Positions 55,230 through 64,000 of a DNA stretch of 64,000 bases are shown piece by piece. Every line of letters starts with the position of its first letter. Position 1 is the stretch's first letter. A model generated the notes under the pieces. That model made no database searches. It had not been told where the DNA came from and saw only the letters and a program-made list of their open reading frames with translations. Made by a program: the position numbers and the translations under genes. Source of the stretch: Gammaproteobacteria bacterium (lineage in GTDB: Bacteria > Pseudomonadota > Gammaproteobacteria > Pseudomonadales > Oleiphilaceae); NCBI GenBank assembly GCA_002747055.1, contig PDSQ01000025.1:62001-126000 (forward strand), written 5' to 3'.

Positions 55230-57224
55230 TCAACCCAGCAAATCCTCAGCGATAGCTACCACATTTTCTATAGTAAAACCGAAGGCTTCAAACAGTTGAT
55301 TGGCCGGTGCCGACTCGCCAAAGGAAGACATACCGACAACACGTCCTTCAAGGCCCACATACTTGTACCAAAAATCTTCAATACCGGCTTCAATGGCAAT
55401 TCGGGCAGAGACTTCAACCGGCAAAACTGACTGACGGTAGGCCGCGTCCTGGGCATCGAAGACATCCGTTGCAGGCATGGATACCACTCGCACTTTTTGC
55501 CCCTTGTCGCGTAAAACCCGGGCCGAAGCCTGGGCTAACTCAACCTCGGAACCAGTTGCGATCAGAATCAGATCAGGTTCGCCGTCACTGTCGGACAAAA
55601 TATAGCCGCCTCTAGCGATATCAGCGACTTGCCGATCAGTTCGGGACTGAAACGGCAAACCCTGTCGGGAAAAGATCAGAGAAGACGGGCCATCCCGCTT
55701 TTCAAGCGCAGACTTCCATGCCACCGCCGATTCAACGGAATCACAAGGACGCCAAGTGCTCATATTGGGAGTCAGACGCAAGCTGGCCACCTGCTCGATA
55801 GGCTGATGAGTCGGGCCGTCTTCGCCCAGACCAATGGAGTCATGGGTGTAGACATAAATAACCCGTTGCTTCATCAATGCAGACATGCGCACGGCATTGC
55901 GCGCATATTCCATAAAAATCAGGAAGGTCGCGCCATAGGGGATAAAACCACCATGCAAAGCGATGCCATTCATAATCGCAGACATACCAAATTCACGTAC
56001 GCCATAGTATATATAGTTACCACTGGCTTCTTCCTGAATGCCCTTGCTGCCCACCCACAAGGTCAGGTTGGAACCGGCCAGGTCAGCGGAACCACCGATA
56101 AATTCGGGCAACGCTGGCGCGAAAGCGCTAATGGTATTTTGAGATGCCTTGCGCGAAGCGATGTTCGCGGCTTCTTGCTGGCATTGCCGGATATAGTTAT
56201 CCGCATTCTTGGAAAAGCTTTCCGGTAGCTCACCGGCACAGCGTCGGATCAGCTCAGCGGCCAACTCGGGATACTCAGCCTGATAACTCTCAAAGACCTT
56301 TTGCCAGGCCGCTTCCGCTTGTCTGCCCCGGTCTTTGCTGTACCAGGCTTCAGCAATATCGGCAGGTATTTCAAAAGCGGCATAAGGCCAGCCCAGACTG
56401 TCCCGTGCGGCAGCCACTTCATCGTCGCCAAGCGGTGCGCCATGGCAAGTTTCCCGGCCTTGTTTGTTGGGCGAGCCAAAACCGATCACGGTTTTACAGC
56501 AAATAAGGGAAGGTTTATCACGCTCGGATCTAGCCTGCTCGATCGCCGCCTTAATCGCTTCCGGATCATGCCCATCGACATCCGGCACGACCTGCCAGCC
56601 ATAGGCTTCAAATCGTTTTGGCGTATCATCGGTAAACCAACCTTCGACCTTGCCGTCAATCGAAATGCCATTATCGTCATAGAATACAATCAACTTGCCC
56701 AGGCTCAATGTCCCTGCCAGCGAACAGGCTTCATGGGAGACCCCTTCCATCAGGCAACCATCGCCGGCAATCGCATAGGTATAATGATCAACCACGTCAT
56801 GACCCTGCCGATTAAACTGAGCAGCCAGGGTCTTTTCGGCAATCGCCATGCCTACCGCATTCGCGATACCCTGACCAAGAGGGCCGGTCGTGGTTTCTAC
56901 CCCGGGGCAATAACCAAACTCGGGGTGACCGGGTGTTCTGGAATGGAGTTGACGGAAATCTTTCAAATCATCGATCGAGAGATCATAGCCGGTCAAATGT
57001 AACAGTGAGTAGATCAGCATGGAACCGTGACCATTGGAGAGCACAAATCGGTCACGATTGATCCAGTTTGGATTAGCGGGATTATGCACCAGATAATCAT
57101 TCCAAAGCACTTCAGCCAAATCAGCCATTCCCATTGGTGCACCAGGGTGTCCTGAGTTGGCTTTTTGTACGGCATCCATACTGAGCGCACGAATTGCATT
57201 GGCGAGGTCTTTACGAGCCGGCAT
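55230..57224 (-). CDS. tkt: Transketolase
   Basis: This 664-residue thiamine-diphosphate enzyme moves two-carbon units in the pentose phosphate and Calvin-type pathways. It begins [37 protein letters not shown], has the TDP motif [13 protein letters not shown] with DDNGISIDG, and later [15 protein letters not shown] and [20 protein letters not shown]. Length is normal. It is transcribed divergently from the SahR-type regulator; the operator at 57350 lies 126 bases upstream of its start and might affect it too. Confidence 0.97.
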   Translation of the reverse strand: MPARKDLANAIRALSMDAVQKANSGHPGAPMGMADLAEVLWNDYLVHNPANPNWINRDRFVLSNGHGSMLIYSLLHLTGYDLSIDDLKDFRQLHSRTPGHPEFGYCPGVETTTGPLGQGIANAVGMAIAEKTLAAQFNRQGHDVVDHYTYAIAGDGCLMEGVSHEACSLAGTLSLGKLIVFYDDNGISIDGKVEGWFTDDTPKRFEAYGWQVVPDVDGHDPEAIKAAIEQARSERDKPSLICCKTVIGFGSPNKQGRETCHGAPLGDDEVAAARDSLGWPYAAFEIPADIAEAWYSKDRGRQAEAAWQKVFESYQAEYPELAAELIRRCAGELPESFSKNADNYIRQCQQEAANIASRKASQNTISAFAPALPEFIGGSADLAGSNLTLWVGSKGIQEEASGNYIYYGVREFGMSAIMNGIALHGGFIPYGATFLIFMEYARNAVRMSALMKQRVIYVYTHDSIGLGEDGPTHQPIEQVASLRLTPNMSTWRPCDSVESAVAWKSALEKRDGPSSLIFSRQGLPFQSRTDRQVADIARGGYILSDSDGEPDLILIATGSEVELAQASARVLRDKGQKVRVVSMPATDVFDAQDAAYRQSVLPVEVSARIAIEAGIEDFWYKYVGLEGRVVGMSSFGESAPANQLFEAFGFTIENVVAIAEDLLG

Positions 57225-57349
57225 TCATTTTCTCCTGACTGAATTTGATCTAAAAAACTGCTATTAAAATCAGCATCCAAAATTTAGGGCGGCCATTTTC
57301 GCTCAATAATACCTTTGTCGCAAACAGGATTCATGTATTTCACAAAATT

Positions 57350-57383
57350 CAACACTATATCAATTTCTTTTGATATGGTGTTG
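57350..57383. promoter_or_regulatory. Long inverted repeat, probable SahR-type operator
   Basis: CAACACTATATCAA (57350-57363) and TTGATATGGTGTTG (57370-57383) are 14-bp arms with one mismatch around TTTCTT. The core ATATCAA-N6-TTGATAT is the kind of palindrome bound by ArsR-family regulators. It lies 34 bases upstream of the regulator's start and between it and divergent tkt. In RNA the mismatch is a G-U pair, so a hairpin could also form. Confidence 0.65.
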
Positions 57384-57416
57384 CTCAATAACCCCCTCGC
57401 TGCTATCCTTCGCAGC

Positions 57417-58469
57417 ATGACAACGCTTTCCGATACAACAAACCCCGACTCCGCTATCGTATCAACACCTGAGCCTGATCCAGGCAATCGGAACGAGCGG
57501 CAATTGACCACTCTGGCCAACATACTCAAGGCCGGCGGCGATGGCTTACGTCTGGAAATTTTACGCGTGTTACGCAATGGCGCTTTTGGTGTACTGGAAT
57601 TATCAGGCATGTTTGACATGCGCCAGCCCGGTATGAGTCACCATCTGAAAGTGCTGGTTAAAGCCGGGCTGGCCGAAACCCAGCGCGAAGGCAATCAGAT
57701 TTTTTATCGCCGCCCGATCATCAATACTCGGCCTGCCGCCGGTAATGCCGAAAAGTGGTTGATTCAATCCATGTTCAAAGCCATCGACACCAGCCCGCTC
57801 TCTGACGAGATGCAGCGTAAAATCGATGCGATACAGAACTTGCGCGCCTTGCAGAGCAGAGCGTTTTTCAATAAAAATGCCGACAAATTTGTCCAGCAGC
57901 AAGAGTTGATCGCCGAGTACGCCTACTACGCCCGGCCCTGCGTCAACCTACTCAAGACAGAAAGTTTTGCTCGCCCGGCTACCGCACTGGAAATCGGCCC
58001 GGGACAAGGACAGTTTCTCGCCAAACTCAGCCCGCTGTTTGACAAGGTGTACGCGCTGGACAATGCTTGTTCGATGCTGGAGCAGTCGAAACAATTTGCC
58101 GCAGCCCATCAGTTGCCAAATATCGAATTTGTACTCGGTGACTCCGGCGTGGCTGTCGAACTGGGACTGAAAGCGGACGCCGTTATCATCAATATGGTAC
58201 TGCACCATGTCGCCAACCCTTCGGGCCTGTTTCAGGATTCAGCGAAGTTACTCAACTCCGGAGGCATAGTGTTGATCACCGAACTCACCCATCACAGCCA
58301 GGCATGGGTCCAGGACAAATGTGGTGATATCTGGCTGGGATTCGAACCCGAGCAACTGGAACAGTGGGCGGCAAACGCAGGTCTAGCAGAAAAAGACTCG
58401 GTTTTTATCGGCTTGAGAAACGGGTTCCAGGTACAGGTCAGAAAGTTCACTTCCGTAGCCATTCAATAA
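57417..58469 (+). CDS. ArsR-family regulator fused to a methyltransferase (SahR-like)
   Basis: I start this 350-residue protein at ATG 57417; a frame to 57315 would cross the operator. The N-terminal ~100 residues are an ArsR winged helix ([34 protein letters not shown], then [27 protein letters not shown]). The C-terminal half is a SAM-dependent methyltransferase fold ([19 protein letters not shown] and [14 protein letters not shown]). SahR proteins with this layout sense S-adenosylhomocysteine and control methionine-cycle genes in several Proteobacteria. It begins the operon that continues with metK, sahH and metF. Confidence 0.85.
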   Translation: MTTLSDTTNPDSAIVSTPEPDPGNRNERQLTTLANILKAGGDGLRLEILRVLRNGAFGVLELSGMFDMRQPGMSHHLKVLVKAGLAETQREGNQIFYRRPIINTRPAAGNAEKWLIQSMFKAIDTSPLSDEMQRKIDAIQNLRALQSRAFFNKNADKFVQQQELIAEYAYYARPCVNLLKTESFARPATALEIGPGQGQFLAKLSPLFDKVYALDNACSMLEQSKQFAAAHQLPNIEFVLGDSGVAVELGLKADAVIINMVLHHVANPSGLFQDSAKLLNSGGIVLITELTHHSQAWVQDKCGDIWLGFEPEQLEQWAANAGLAEKDSVFIGLRNGFQVQVRKFTSVAIQ

Positions 58470-58542
58470 CAACAGATCGACTTTGAATGACTATCTAACA
58501 AGATTATTTAACTTTTTTAAATACTTAACAGGTAATGACGAT

Positions 58543-59703
58543 ATGAGCGAATATTCCACCTTTACATCTGAATCCGTCTCGGAAGGCCACCCGGACAAAA
58601 TGGCCGATCAGATTTCCGATGCCATTGTCGATGCCATTCTTGCCGAGGACAAACACTCCCGCGTCGCTGTTGAAACCATGGTAAAAACAGGTATGGCGGT
58701 CATCGCCGGCGAAGTGCGAACTTCCACCTATATCGACCTGGAAGACCTGGTCCGCGAGGTGATTCTGAATATCGGCTATACCAGTTCCGATGTTGGCTTC
58801 GATGGCGCATCCTGTGCGGTGCTGAATGCCATCGGCAAGCAATCCAGCGATATTGCGATGGGTGTCGATGCAGCCGGTGACAAAGACCTGGGTGCTGGTG
58901 ACCAGGGGCTGATGTTTGGCTACGCGACCAACGAAACAGAAGTATTGATGCCGGCACCGATTTATTACTCACACCGGCTGGTAGAACGCCAGGCGGCATT
59001 GCGTAAGCAAGGTGTTTTGCCATGGTTACGCCCGGATGCAAAATCACAGGTGACCTTGCGCTATGAAAATGGCAAGCCGGTTGCGATTGACGCCGTGGTA
59101 CTATCTACCCAGCACGCACCCAGTATCAGCCAGAGCGATTTACGCGAAGCGGTATTGGAACAGATCGTCAAGCCAGTTTTACCCCCCGAATGGCTGCATG
59201 ACAAAACGCAATACCATATCAACCCAACCGGCCAGTTTATCATCGGCGGCCCGGTGGGTGACTGCGGCCTGACCGGGCGCAAGATCATTGTCGACACTTA
59301 CGGCGGCATGGCCCGCCACGGTGGCGGTGCGTTTTCGGGCAAAGACCCGTCAAAAGTCGACCGTTCAGCCGCTTATGCAACTCGATATGTAGCAAAAAAT
59401 ATCGTTGCAGCGGGCCTGGCAGAGCGTTGTGAAATTCAGGTTTCCTACGCGATCGGCGTCTCCGAACCAACATCAATCAGTTTAAATACCTTCGAAACAG
59501 GCAAAATCAGTGATGAAAAAATTGCCGGACTGGTGCGTGACCACTTCGATTTACGTCCGGCTGGCCTGATCGATATGCTTGACTTACGCCGGCCAATATA
59601 TCGCGATACAGCCGCTTACGGACACTTTGGCCGAACCGAAGACACCTTTACCTGGGAAAAGACAGACAAGGCAGAGGCACTGAAGGCCGCCGCCGGAATT
59701 TAA
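58543..59703 (+). CDS. metK: S-adenosylmethionine synthase
   Basis: This 386-residue enzyme makes SAM from methionine and ATP. I start at ATG 58543, giving [25 protein letters not shown]; a frame to 58483 adds 20 odd residues. [15 protein letters not shown] (flexible loop region) and [18 protein letters not shown] are the usual signatures. It lies 73 bases after the regulator and 27 bases before sahH, so one operon is likely. Confidence 0.97.
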   Translation: MSEYSTFTSESVSEGHPDKMADQISDAIVDAILAEDKHSRVAVETMVKTGMAVIAGEVRTSTYIDLEDLVREVILNIGYTSSDVGFDGASCAVLNAIGKQSSDIAMGVDAAGDKDLGAGDQGLMFGYATNETEVLMPAPIYYSHRLVERQAALRKQGVLPWLRPDAKSQVTLRYENGKPVAIDAVVLSTQHAPSISQSDLREAVLEQIVKPVLPPEWLHDKTQYHINPTGQFIIGGPVGDCGLTGRKIIVDTYGGMARHGGGAFSGKDPSKVDRSAAYATRYVAKNIVAAGLAERCEIQVSYAIGVSEPTSISLNTFETGKISDEKIAGLVRDHFDLRPAGLIDMLDLRRPIYRDTAAYGHFGRTEDTFTWEKTDKAEALKAAAGI

Positions 59704-59730
59704 CCAATAGTTAACCAAACGGATTATAAA

Positions 59731-61113
59731 ATGAATGCAATAGCAGGTTTTACCGATTATAAAGTCGCCGATATTTGCCTGGCCGGCTGGGGCAGAAAAG
59801 AAATTACCATCGCAGAAGGTGAAATGCCTGCGCTAATGGCCTTGCGCAGGAAATACCAGGCTGAACAGCCGTTAAAAGGTGCCAAAATACTCGGGTGTAT
59901 CCATATGACGATCCAGACAGCGGTATTGATCGAAACACTGATCGATCTGGGTGCCGAAGTTCGCTGGTCTTCCTGTAATATTTTTTCTACCCAGGATCAT
60001 GCCGCCGCCGCCATCGCCGCCGCCGGCATTCCGGTTTTTGCCTGGAAAGGCGAAACGGAAGAAGAATTCTGGTGGTGTATCGAGCAAACCATTGTGCAGG
60101 ACGGCAAGGTCTGGGACGCCAACATGATACTGGATGACGGCGGCGACCTGACCCATATTGCACACACAAAACACCCTGAGATACTGACCCGGATTCACGG
60201 TATTTCAGAAGAGACCACCACAGGCGTCCACCGACTGCTGGAGATGTTCGAAAAGGGCGAATTAAAAGTCCCCGCGATCAACGTCAACGATTCGGTCACC
60301 AAATCCAAAAATGACAATAAGTATGGTTGCCGACACAGCCTGAACGATGCGATTAAACGTGGTACCGATCACTTGCTGTCCGGCAAGAAAGCGCTGGTTA
60401 TCGGCTATGGTGATGTCGGCAAGGGTTCTGCTGCGTCGCTTCGCCAGGAAGGCATGATTGTCAAGGTCACCGAGATCGACCCGATCTGCGCGATGCAAGC
60501 CTGTATGGACGGTTTTGAAGTCGTCTCCCCCTATATCAACGGCGAAAACGATGGCACACTGGCTTGCATCAACCAGGACTTGTTGGCTAACACTGACCTG
60601 GTCGTGACCACCACGGGGAATATCAATGTCTGTGATGCGCCCATGCTGCAATCGCTGAAAAACGGTGCGGTGGTCTGCAACATCGGTCACTTCGACAGTG
60701 AAATTGATACCGCCTATATGCGCGACAACTGGGAATGGGACGAAGTAAAACCGCAAGTACACCGCATTTACCGCGACAAAGCCACTGGCGATCACCTGAT
60801 TCTGTTATCCGAAGGCCGACTGGTCAACCTGGGCAACGCAACAGGTCACCCAAGCCGAATTATGGATGGCTCCTTCGCCAACCAGGTGCTGGCTCAAATG
60901 TATTTGTTTGATAACAAATTTGCCGACTTGCCAACAGATAAAAAAGCTGAAAACCTGTATGTCAAAGTGCTACCGAAAAAACTCGATGAAGAAGTGGCCA
61001 GGGATATGATCGAAGGCTTTGGCGGCGTGCTTACCCGGCTGACTATAGAACAGGCCAACTATATCAACGTCGATCAGGATGGCCCTTACAAGCCAGACAG
61101 CTACAAGTACTGA
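59731..61113 (+). CDS. sahH: Adenosylhomocysteinase
   Basis: This 460-residue enzyme splits S-adenosylhomocysteine into adenosine and homocysteine, removing the inhibitor of methyltransferases. NAD binding is seen in [19 protein letters not shown]; the substrate site includes [15 protein letters not shown] and LDDGGDLTH. The C-terminal PYKPDSYKY is the typical end. The enzyme sits next to metK and metF, and a strong terminator follows it. No SAH riboswitch fits in the 27-base gap before it. Confidence 0.97.
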   Translation: MNAIAGFTDYKVADICLAGWGRKEITIAEGEMPALMALRRKYQAEQPLKGAKILGCIHMTIQTAVLIETLIDLGAEVRWSSCNIFSTQDHAAAAIAAAGIPVFAWKGETEEEFWWCIEQTIVQDGKVWDANMILDDGGDLTHIAHTKHPEILTRIHGISEETTTGVHRLLEMFEKGELKVPAINVNDSVTKSKNDNKYGCRHSLNDAIKRGTDHLLSGKKALVIGYGDVGKGSAASLRQEGMIVKVTEIDPICAMQACMDGFEVVSPYINGENDGTLACINQDLLANTDLVVTTTGNINVCDAPMLQSLKNGAVVCNIGHFDSEIDTAYMRDNWEWDEVKPQVHRIYRDKATGDHLILLSEGRLVNLGNATGHPSRIMDGSFANQVLAQMYLFDNKFADLPTDKKAENLYVKVLPKKLDEEVARDMIEGFGGVLTRLTIEQANYINVDQDGPYKPDSYKY

Positions 61114-61158
61114 TTGGCAACCAGGAACGAATTAAACCATTGTTTTCGAACCAATACA

Positions 61159-61207
61159 GCCCACTCTTGTTCTGCTCTGCACCGAGCACGATAAGAGTGG
61201 GCCTTTT
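61159..61207 (+). terminator. Intrinsic terminator after sahH
   Basis: GCCCACTCTT (61159-61168) and AAGAGTGGGC (61193-61202) form a perfect 10-bp stem, with a smaller inner hairpin GCTC-N6-GAGC in the loop, followed by CTTTTA. It separates sahH from metF, so metF needs read-through or its own promoter. Confidence 0.85.
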
Positions 61208-61260
61208 ACTGCGCTTAAACCCAATACAACAACGAAAACCAATAGCAAACCGGATCCAGG

Positions 61261-62130
61261 ATGAAGACACAAAAACAATTTAATCGCCGTTTCAGCTTCG
61301 AATTTTTCCCGCCCAAAACGCCACCAGGCATGGAGAAGTTACAAGTTATACGTAACCAACTGGCAGAAAAGTCGCCTGACTTTTTCTCTGTCACCTACGG
61401 TGCCGGCGGCTCCACCCAGGAACGCACGGTCAGCACTGTTCTGAACTTGCATAAACAAGGCATCGATACCGCACCACACCTTTCCTGTATTGGCGCAACC
61501 CAAGACAATCTCACCGAATTACTCGATTTATACAAAAAAAACGGCATTGACCGCATTGTCGCACTCAGAGGCGACCTGCCCTCCGGAATGGGCGGCCACG
61601 GTGAACTGCGTTATGCCAACGAGCTGGTCAGTTTTATCCGCAAACACAGCGGAGACTATTTCACCATAGAAGTAGCGGCTTACCCGGAGTTTCATCCGCA
61701 GGCCGTCAATGCCGAGCAGGATTTACTTAACTTCAAGCTAAAAGTGGATGCCGGTGCAGACAGTGCAATAACCCAGTATTTTTTTAATGCCGATGCCTAT
61801 TTTTATTTTATCGAACGGGTTGAACAACTCGGCCTGAACCTGCCCATCGTGCCCGGAATAATGCCGATCACCAACTACTCGAACCTGATTCGCTTCAGCG
61901 CCATGTGTGGCGCTGAAATTCCACGCTGGATTCGTAAACAGCTCGAATCTTATGGCGACGACTCAACCAGCATCCACAAGTTTGGCGAGGAAGTGGTAAC
62001 CCAGATGTGCGAAAAGTTACTCGACGCCGGCTGCCCAGGTCTGCACTTTTACACTCTCAATCAGGCCACCCCCAGCCTGAATATCTGGAATAACCTCAAC
62101 CTCAATAGCATGGTCTCGACATGGGTTTGA
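61261..62130 (+). CDS. metF: 5,10-methylenetetrahydrofolate reductase
   Basis: This 289-residue FAD enzyme reduces methylenetetrahydrofolate to methyltetrahydrofolate, the methyl donor for methionine synthesis. It starts NRRFSFEFFPPKTPPGMEKL and has FSVTYGAGGSTQERT, ALRGDLPSG and ITQYFFNADAYFYF, all typical. An AGG lies just before the ATG. It completes the methyl-cycle block, although neither metE nor metH is in the window. Confidence 0.97.
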   Translation: MKTQKQFNRRFSFEFFPPKTPPGMEKLQVIRNQLAEKSPDFFSVTYGAGGSTQERTVSTVLNLHKQGIDTAPHLSCIGATQDNLTELLDLYKKNGIDRIVALRGDLPSGMGGHGELRYANELVSFIRKHSGDYFTIEVAAYPEFHPQAVNAEQDLLNFKLKVDAGADSAITQYFFNADAYFYFIERVEQLGLNLPIVPGIMPITNYSNLIRFSAMCGAEIPRWIRKQLESYGDDSTSIHKFGEEVVTQMCEKLLDAGCPGLHFYTLNQATPSLNIWNNLNLNSMVSTWV

Positions 62131-62215
62131 CATATACCAATACAACAATACCCCCTCACACGGAAATCAGGGACAAGCTTCGCTGAAGTAGAAAAAGCGG
62201 ACAGCAAGGTTTTGG

Positions 62216-62645
62216 TTAAGCGACAAGACATTTACGCTGTCCGTCATCAAAAGGGGGGTTGCTTGTATCCCCAGCCCTGCTGTGGCCAATAGCCTGATCA
62301 ACCAAGGTTACAGCACCACCACTATGCGGATGAGCTTTGATATAACTCCCATCCATAAAGCCCCATTCCAAATCCGGCTCGACCACCAGAAAACCAACTA
62401 CCTTTGCCCAAATTCCTTTGGCAGACCCTGAGTTGACTCTTTTATAAACTAAAATTCCAATGACCGAAGTATTCAGGTAACTCTCTCCAGGGTAATCCGG
62501 TTCGCAAGCGATACAGCATTCCTTCCACTGCGGTTCGAAGACTGCGCTTGTCATAAACGCCAAATTGAAGCAGGATCAACTTTAGCTTCGACCAGAGTTC
62601 ATCACTGCGCCACAGTCGGGGCATAGCAGAAATTACCCCTTTCAT
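62216..62645 (-). pseudogene. Broken IS5-family transposase
   Basis: Two frames on the minus strand carry parts of one IS5-type transposase. The first (from 62645) reads MPRLWRSDELWSKLKLIL and GMLYRLRTGLPWRELPEYFGHWN. The second continues VYKRVNSGSAKGIWAKVVGFLVVEPDLEWGFMDGSYIKAHPHS, with the first catalytic Asp, then breaks off near the AIGHSRAGDTSNP site. The later D and E of the DDE triad are missing. So it has a frameshift and a 3' loss. A repeat GGACAGC/GCTGTCC flanks the broken end (near 62197-62242). It is an old insertion between metF and cinA. Confidence 0.85.
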
Positions 62646-62708
62646 CTACTCGTATCTCCACAGCGCTTGCTATAAACTTGACTCATCATAAATGAGGAGG
62701 TGCGCAGC

Positions 62709-64000
62709 ATGCCAGCGATACAATTGCTTCTAACCGGGAATGAGCTGATGAACGGCGATATTGTTGACAGCAACTCGAGCATGATCGCCAAAATACTGCT
62801 TGAACAGGGCCTCCCGCTAGAGCGTAAGGTCACGCTCGGTGATGAGTTGAAAACACTCAGCAATGAAATCGAATCCATTAGCCAGCGCGCGGATGTACTT
62901 ATTGTCAATGGTGGTTTAGGCCCGACTTCGGACGATTTGACCGCCGATGCGCTGGCCAGTGCCGCCGGCGTAAAAACCACCGAACACCCGGATGCAATGG
63001 CACATATTATCGCCTGGTGTAAAAAACGCGGCTTCGAGTTGAGCGAACCGAACCGAAAACAGGCACGCCTGCCTCAGGATTGCAAAGTGATTCCAAACCC
63101 GGTTGGCAGTGCGGTGGGGTTTCATCTGACCCTGAATAATTGCCAGATTATTTGTACTCCCGGCGTGCCTGGGGAACTGAAAAAAATGATGACCGAAACC
63201 ATCGTCCCTCTTATCATTTCCCGCCACCCGGGCTGGACACGCTACCAGACCCGACGCTTTCAGGTTTTTGGATTGGGTGAAGCGAAAATACAAAAGCTGA
63301 TCAACGAGCAGTTGCCTGATTGGCCGGTCGATATCGAAATAGGCTACCGAGCTGCGCTACCCTTTATCGACATCAAGCTCACTACCGCATCCAGGGTTGA
63401 TACTGCAACAGTGACCAAATGGCTCGACAAAGCCAAAGCGGTACTTGGCCAGCATGTGATCGGCGACAGAGGTCAATCCGTAACGGAAATTGTCATTGAC
63501 AGGCTGCGCAGCCAGAAAATGAAGCTAACGACGGCCGAAAGTTGCACTGGCGGACTGATCGCGTCCCAACTCACACGGATTGCCGGTGCCTCCGATGTTT
63601 TCGACGCGGGATTCGTAACCTACTCGAACGCGATGAAATCGGCAATGCTCGGGGTCAAACCAGACACCCTCGATAGCTATGGCGCGGTCAGCGCAGAGGT
63701 GGTAAAAGAAATGGCATTCGGTGCGATAAACCATAGTGGTGCAGACTTAGCCATTGCCGTTTCCGGGATTGCCGGGCCATCCGGCGGCAGCGAAGACAAA
63801 CCCATAGGTACCGTATGGATAGCCTGGGGAAGTCTTCGGCAAATGAATACCTGCCAGTTACTTATTCCGGGTAATCGGGAGTTTTTCCAAAAAAGCGTCA
63901 CCGCTATAGCAGTTGATCTGATACGCCGTGTTCTGTTTGATATCGACGAAACCCCACAGTATTTTCTTGACCAGGCACCAACAGCCGAAAACACCACAAT
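62709..64000 (+). CDS. cinA: CinA-family protein: MoCF domain plus nicotinamide-nucleotide amidase domain, 3' end cut
   Basis: The open frame from ATG 62709 (AGGAGG upstream) runs to the right edge without a stop, 430 codons shown. The N-terminal ~170 residues are a MoaB/MogA-like domain (LLTGNELMNGDIVDSNSSMIAKI, NGGLGPTSDDLTADAL). The C-terminal domain is the PncC amidase with TTAESCTGGLIAS and AVSGIAGPSGGSEDKPIGTVWIAW. This enzyme deamidates NMN to nicotinate mononucleotide in the pyridine nucleotide cycle. Related gammaproteobacteria often have only the C-terminal form near recA; here the two-domain form is seen. The first residues are MPAIQLLLTGNELM. Confidence 0.92.
   Translation, partial: MPAIQLLLTGNELMNGDIVDSNSSMIAKILLEQGLPLERKVTLGDELKTLSNEIESISQRADVLIVNGGLGPTSDDLTADALASAAGVKTTEHPDAMAHIIAWCKKRGFELSEPNRKQARLPQDCKVIPNPVGSAVGFHLTLNNCQIICTPGVPGELKKMMTETIVPLIISRHPGWTRYQTRRFQVFGLGEAKIQKLINEQLPDWPVDIEIGYRAALPFIDIKLTTASRVDTATVTKWLDKAKAVLGQHVIGDRGQSVTEIVIDRLRSQKMKLTTAESCTGGLIASQLTRIAGASDVFDAGFVTYSNAMKSAMLGVKPDTLDSYGAVSAEVVKEMAFGAINHSGADLAIAVSGIAGPSGGSEDKPIGTVWIAWGSLRQMNTCQLLIPGNREFFQKSVTAIAVDLIRRVLFDIDETPQYFLDQAPTAENTT

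Noticed and set aside
57315..57416. N-terminal extension of the ArsR-methyltransferase
   Set aside because: It would run through the palindromic operator and has no family similarity.
1..64000. tRNA genes and CRISPR arrays
   Set aside because: No T-arm-like GGTTCGAATCC pattern with a fitting acceptor stem and no regularly spaced direct repeats were seen by eye; a tRNAscan or CRISPR search was not possible.

Overview
The window looks like chromosomal DNA of a gammaproteobacterium related to Pseudomonas and marine Pseudomonadales/Oceanospirillales/Cellvibrionales-type lineages. It has moderate GC and short intergenic gaps. The core gene order recalls Pseudomonas: rhdA-psd, a PilZ-like gene then fimX then serB then parC, and a transketolase/ArsR-methyltransferase/metK block. 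The complete EF-P beta-lysylation set (epmA, efp, epmB), cmoAB, flgPT and srkA fit the same assignment. This is inferred from gene content; no rRNA gene is present to settle the taxon.

Layout. 1-5.4 kb: end of ettA, a PilZ protein, an FAD oxidoreductase, srkA, and a coupled trio of a small membrane protein, cmoA and cmoB (tRNA wobble-uridine modification). 5.4-7.3 kb: flagellar ring genes flgP-flgT. 7.5-12.1 kb: cca, a pteridine-reductase-like SDR, a membrane-anchored J protein, prephenate dehydratase and rhdA. 12.2-13.4 kb: a lone AAA ATPase with an inverted-repeat upstream region, sitting between rhdA and psd. 13.7-17.3 kb: psd, then epmA-efp facing epmB. 17.4-25.6 kb: PilZ-like protein, FimX, SerB, ParC, YciH. 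25.7-27.5 kb: a pseudo-receiver protein and a dCache-HAMP sensor with no output domain.

27.5-38.4 kb is accessory DNA with long intergenic gaps and three copies of a dispersed 45-bp repeat. It carries cytochrome b561-YceI, MarC, a repeat-rich lipoprotein with a peptidoglycan-binding end, a YafJ-type amidotransferase, a DUF4377-META-META lipoprotein, and a porin/phosphate-binding-like/diguanylate cyclase operon. 38.5-44.5 kb is a TetR-controlled acyl-CoA carboxylase operon whose gene order matches atuC-D-E-F, but its enoyl-CoA hydratase has an internal deletion. 44.7-48.0 kb is a likely sulfur-handling cassette: TDT/SLAC1 channel, periplasmic DsrE-like protein, periplasmic rhodanese, DinB-like protein and TudS-related desulfidase. 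48.1-53.5 kb: PPK2, an HBM-type chemoreceptor, a lone trpB and a CbiM-like membrane protein.

53.8-62.1 kb is central metabolism: pgk and tkt, then an ArsR-methyltransferase (SahR-type) regulator with a near-perfect operator, metK, sahH and metF, which together form much of the activated-methyl cycle. The window closes with a broken IS5-family transposase and the start of cinA, which runs off the right edge. Cyclic-di-GMP-related proteins recur (the PilZ protein at 551, the PilZ-like protein at 17375, FimX, and the GGDEF protein at 36839). I saw no tRNA, rRNA or CRISPR array.
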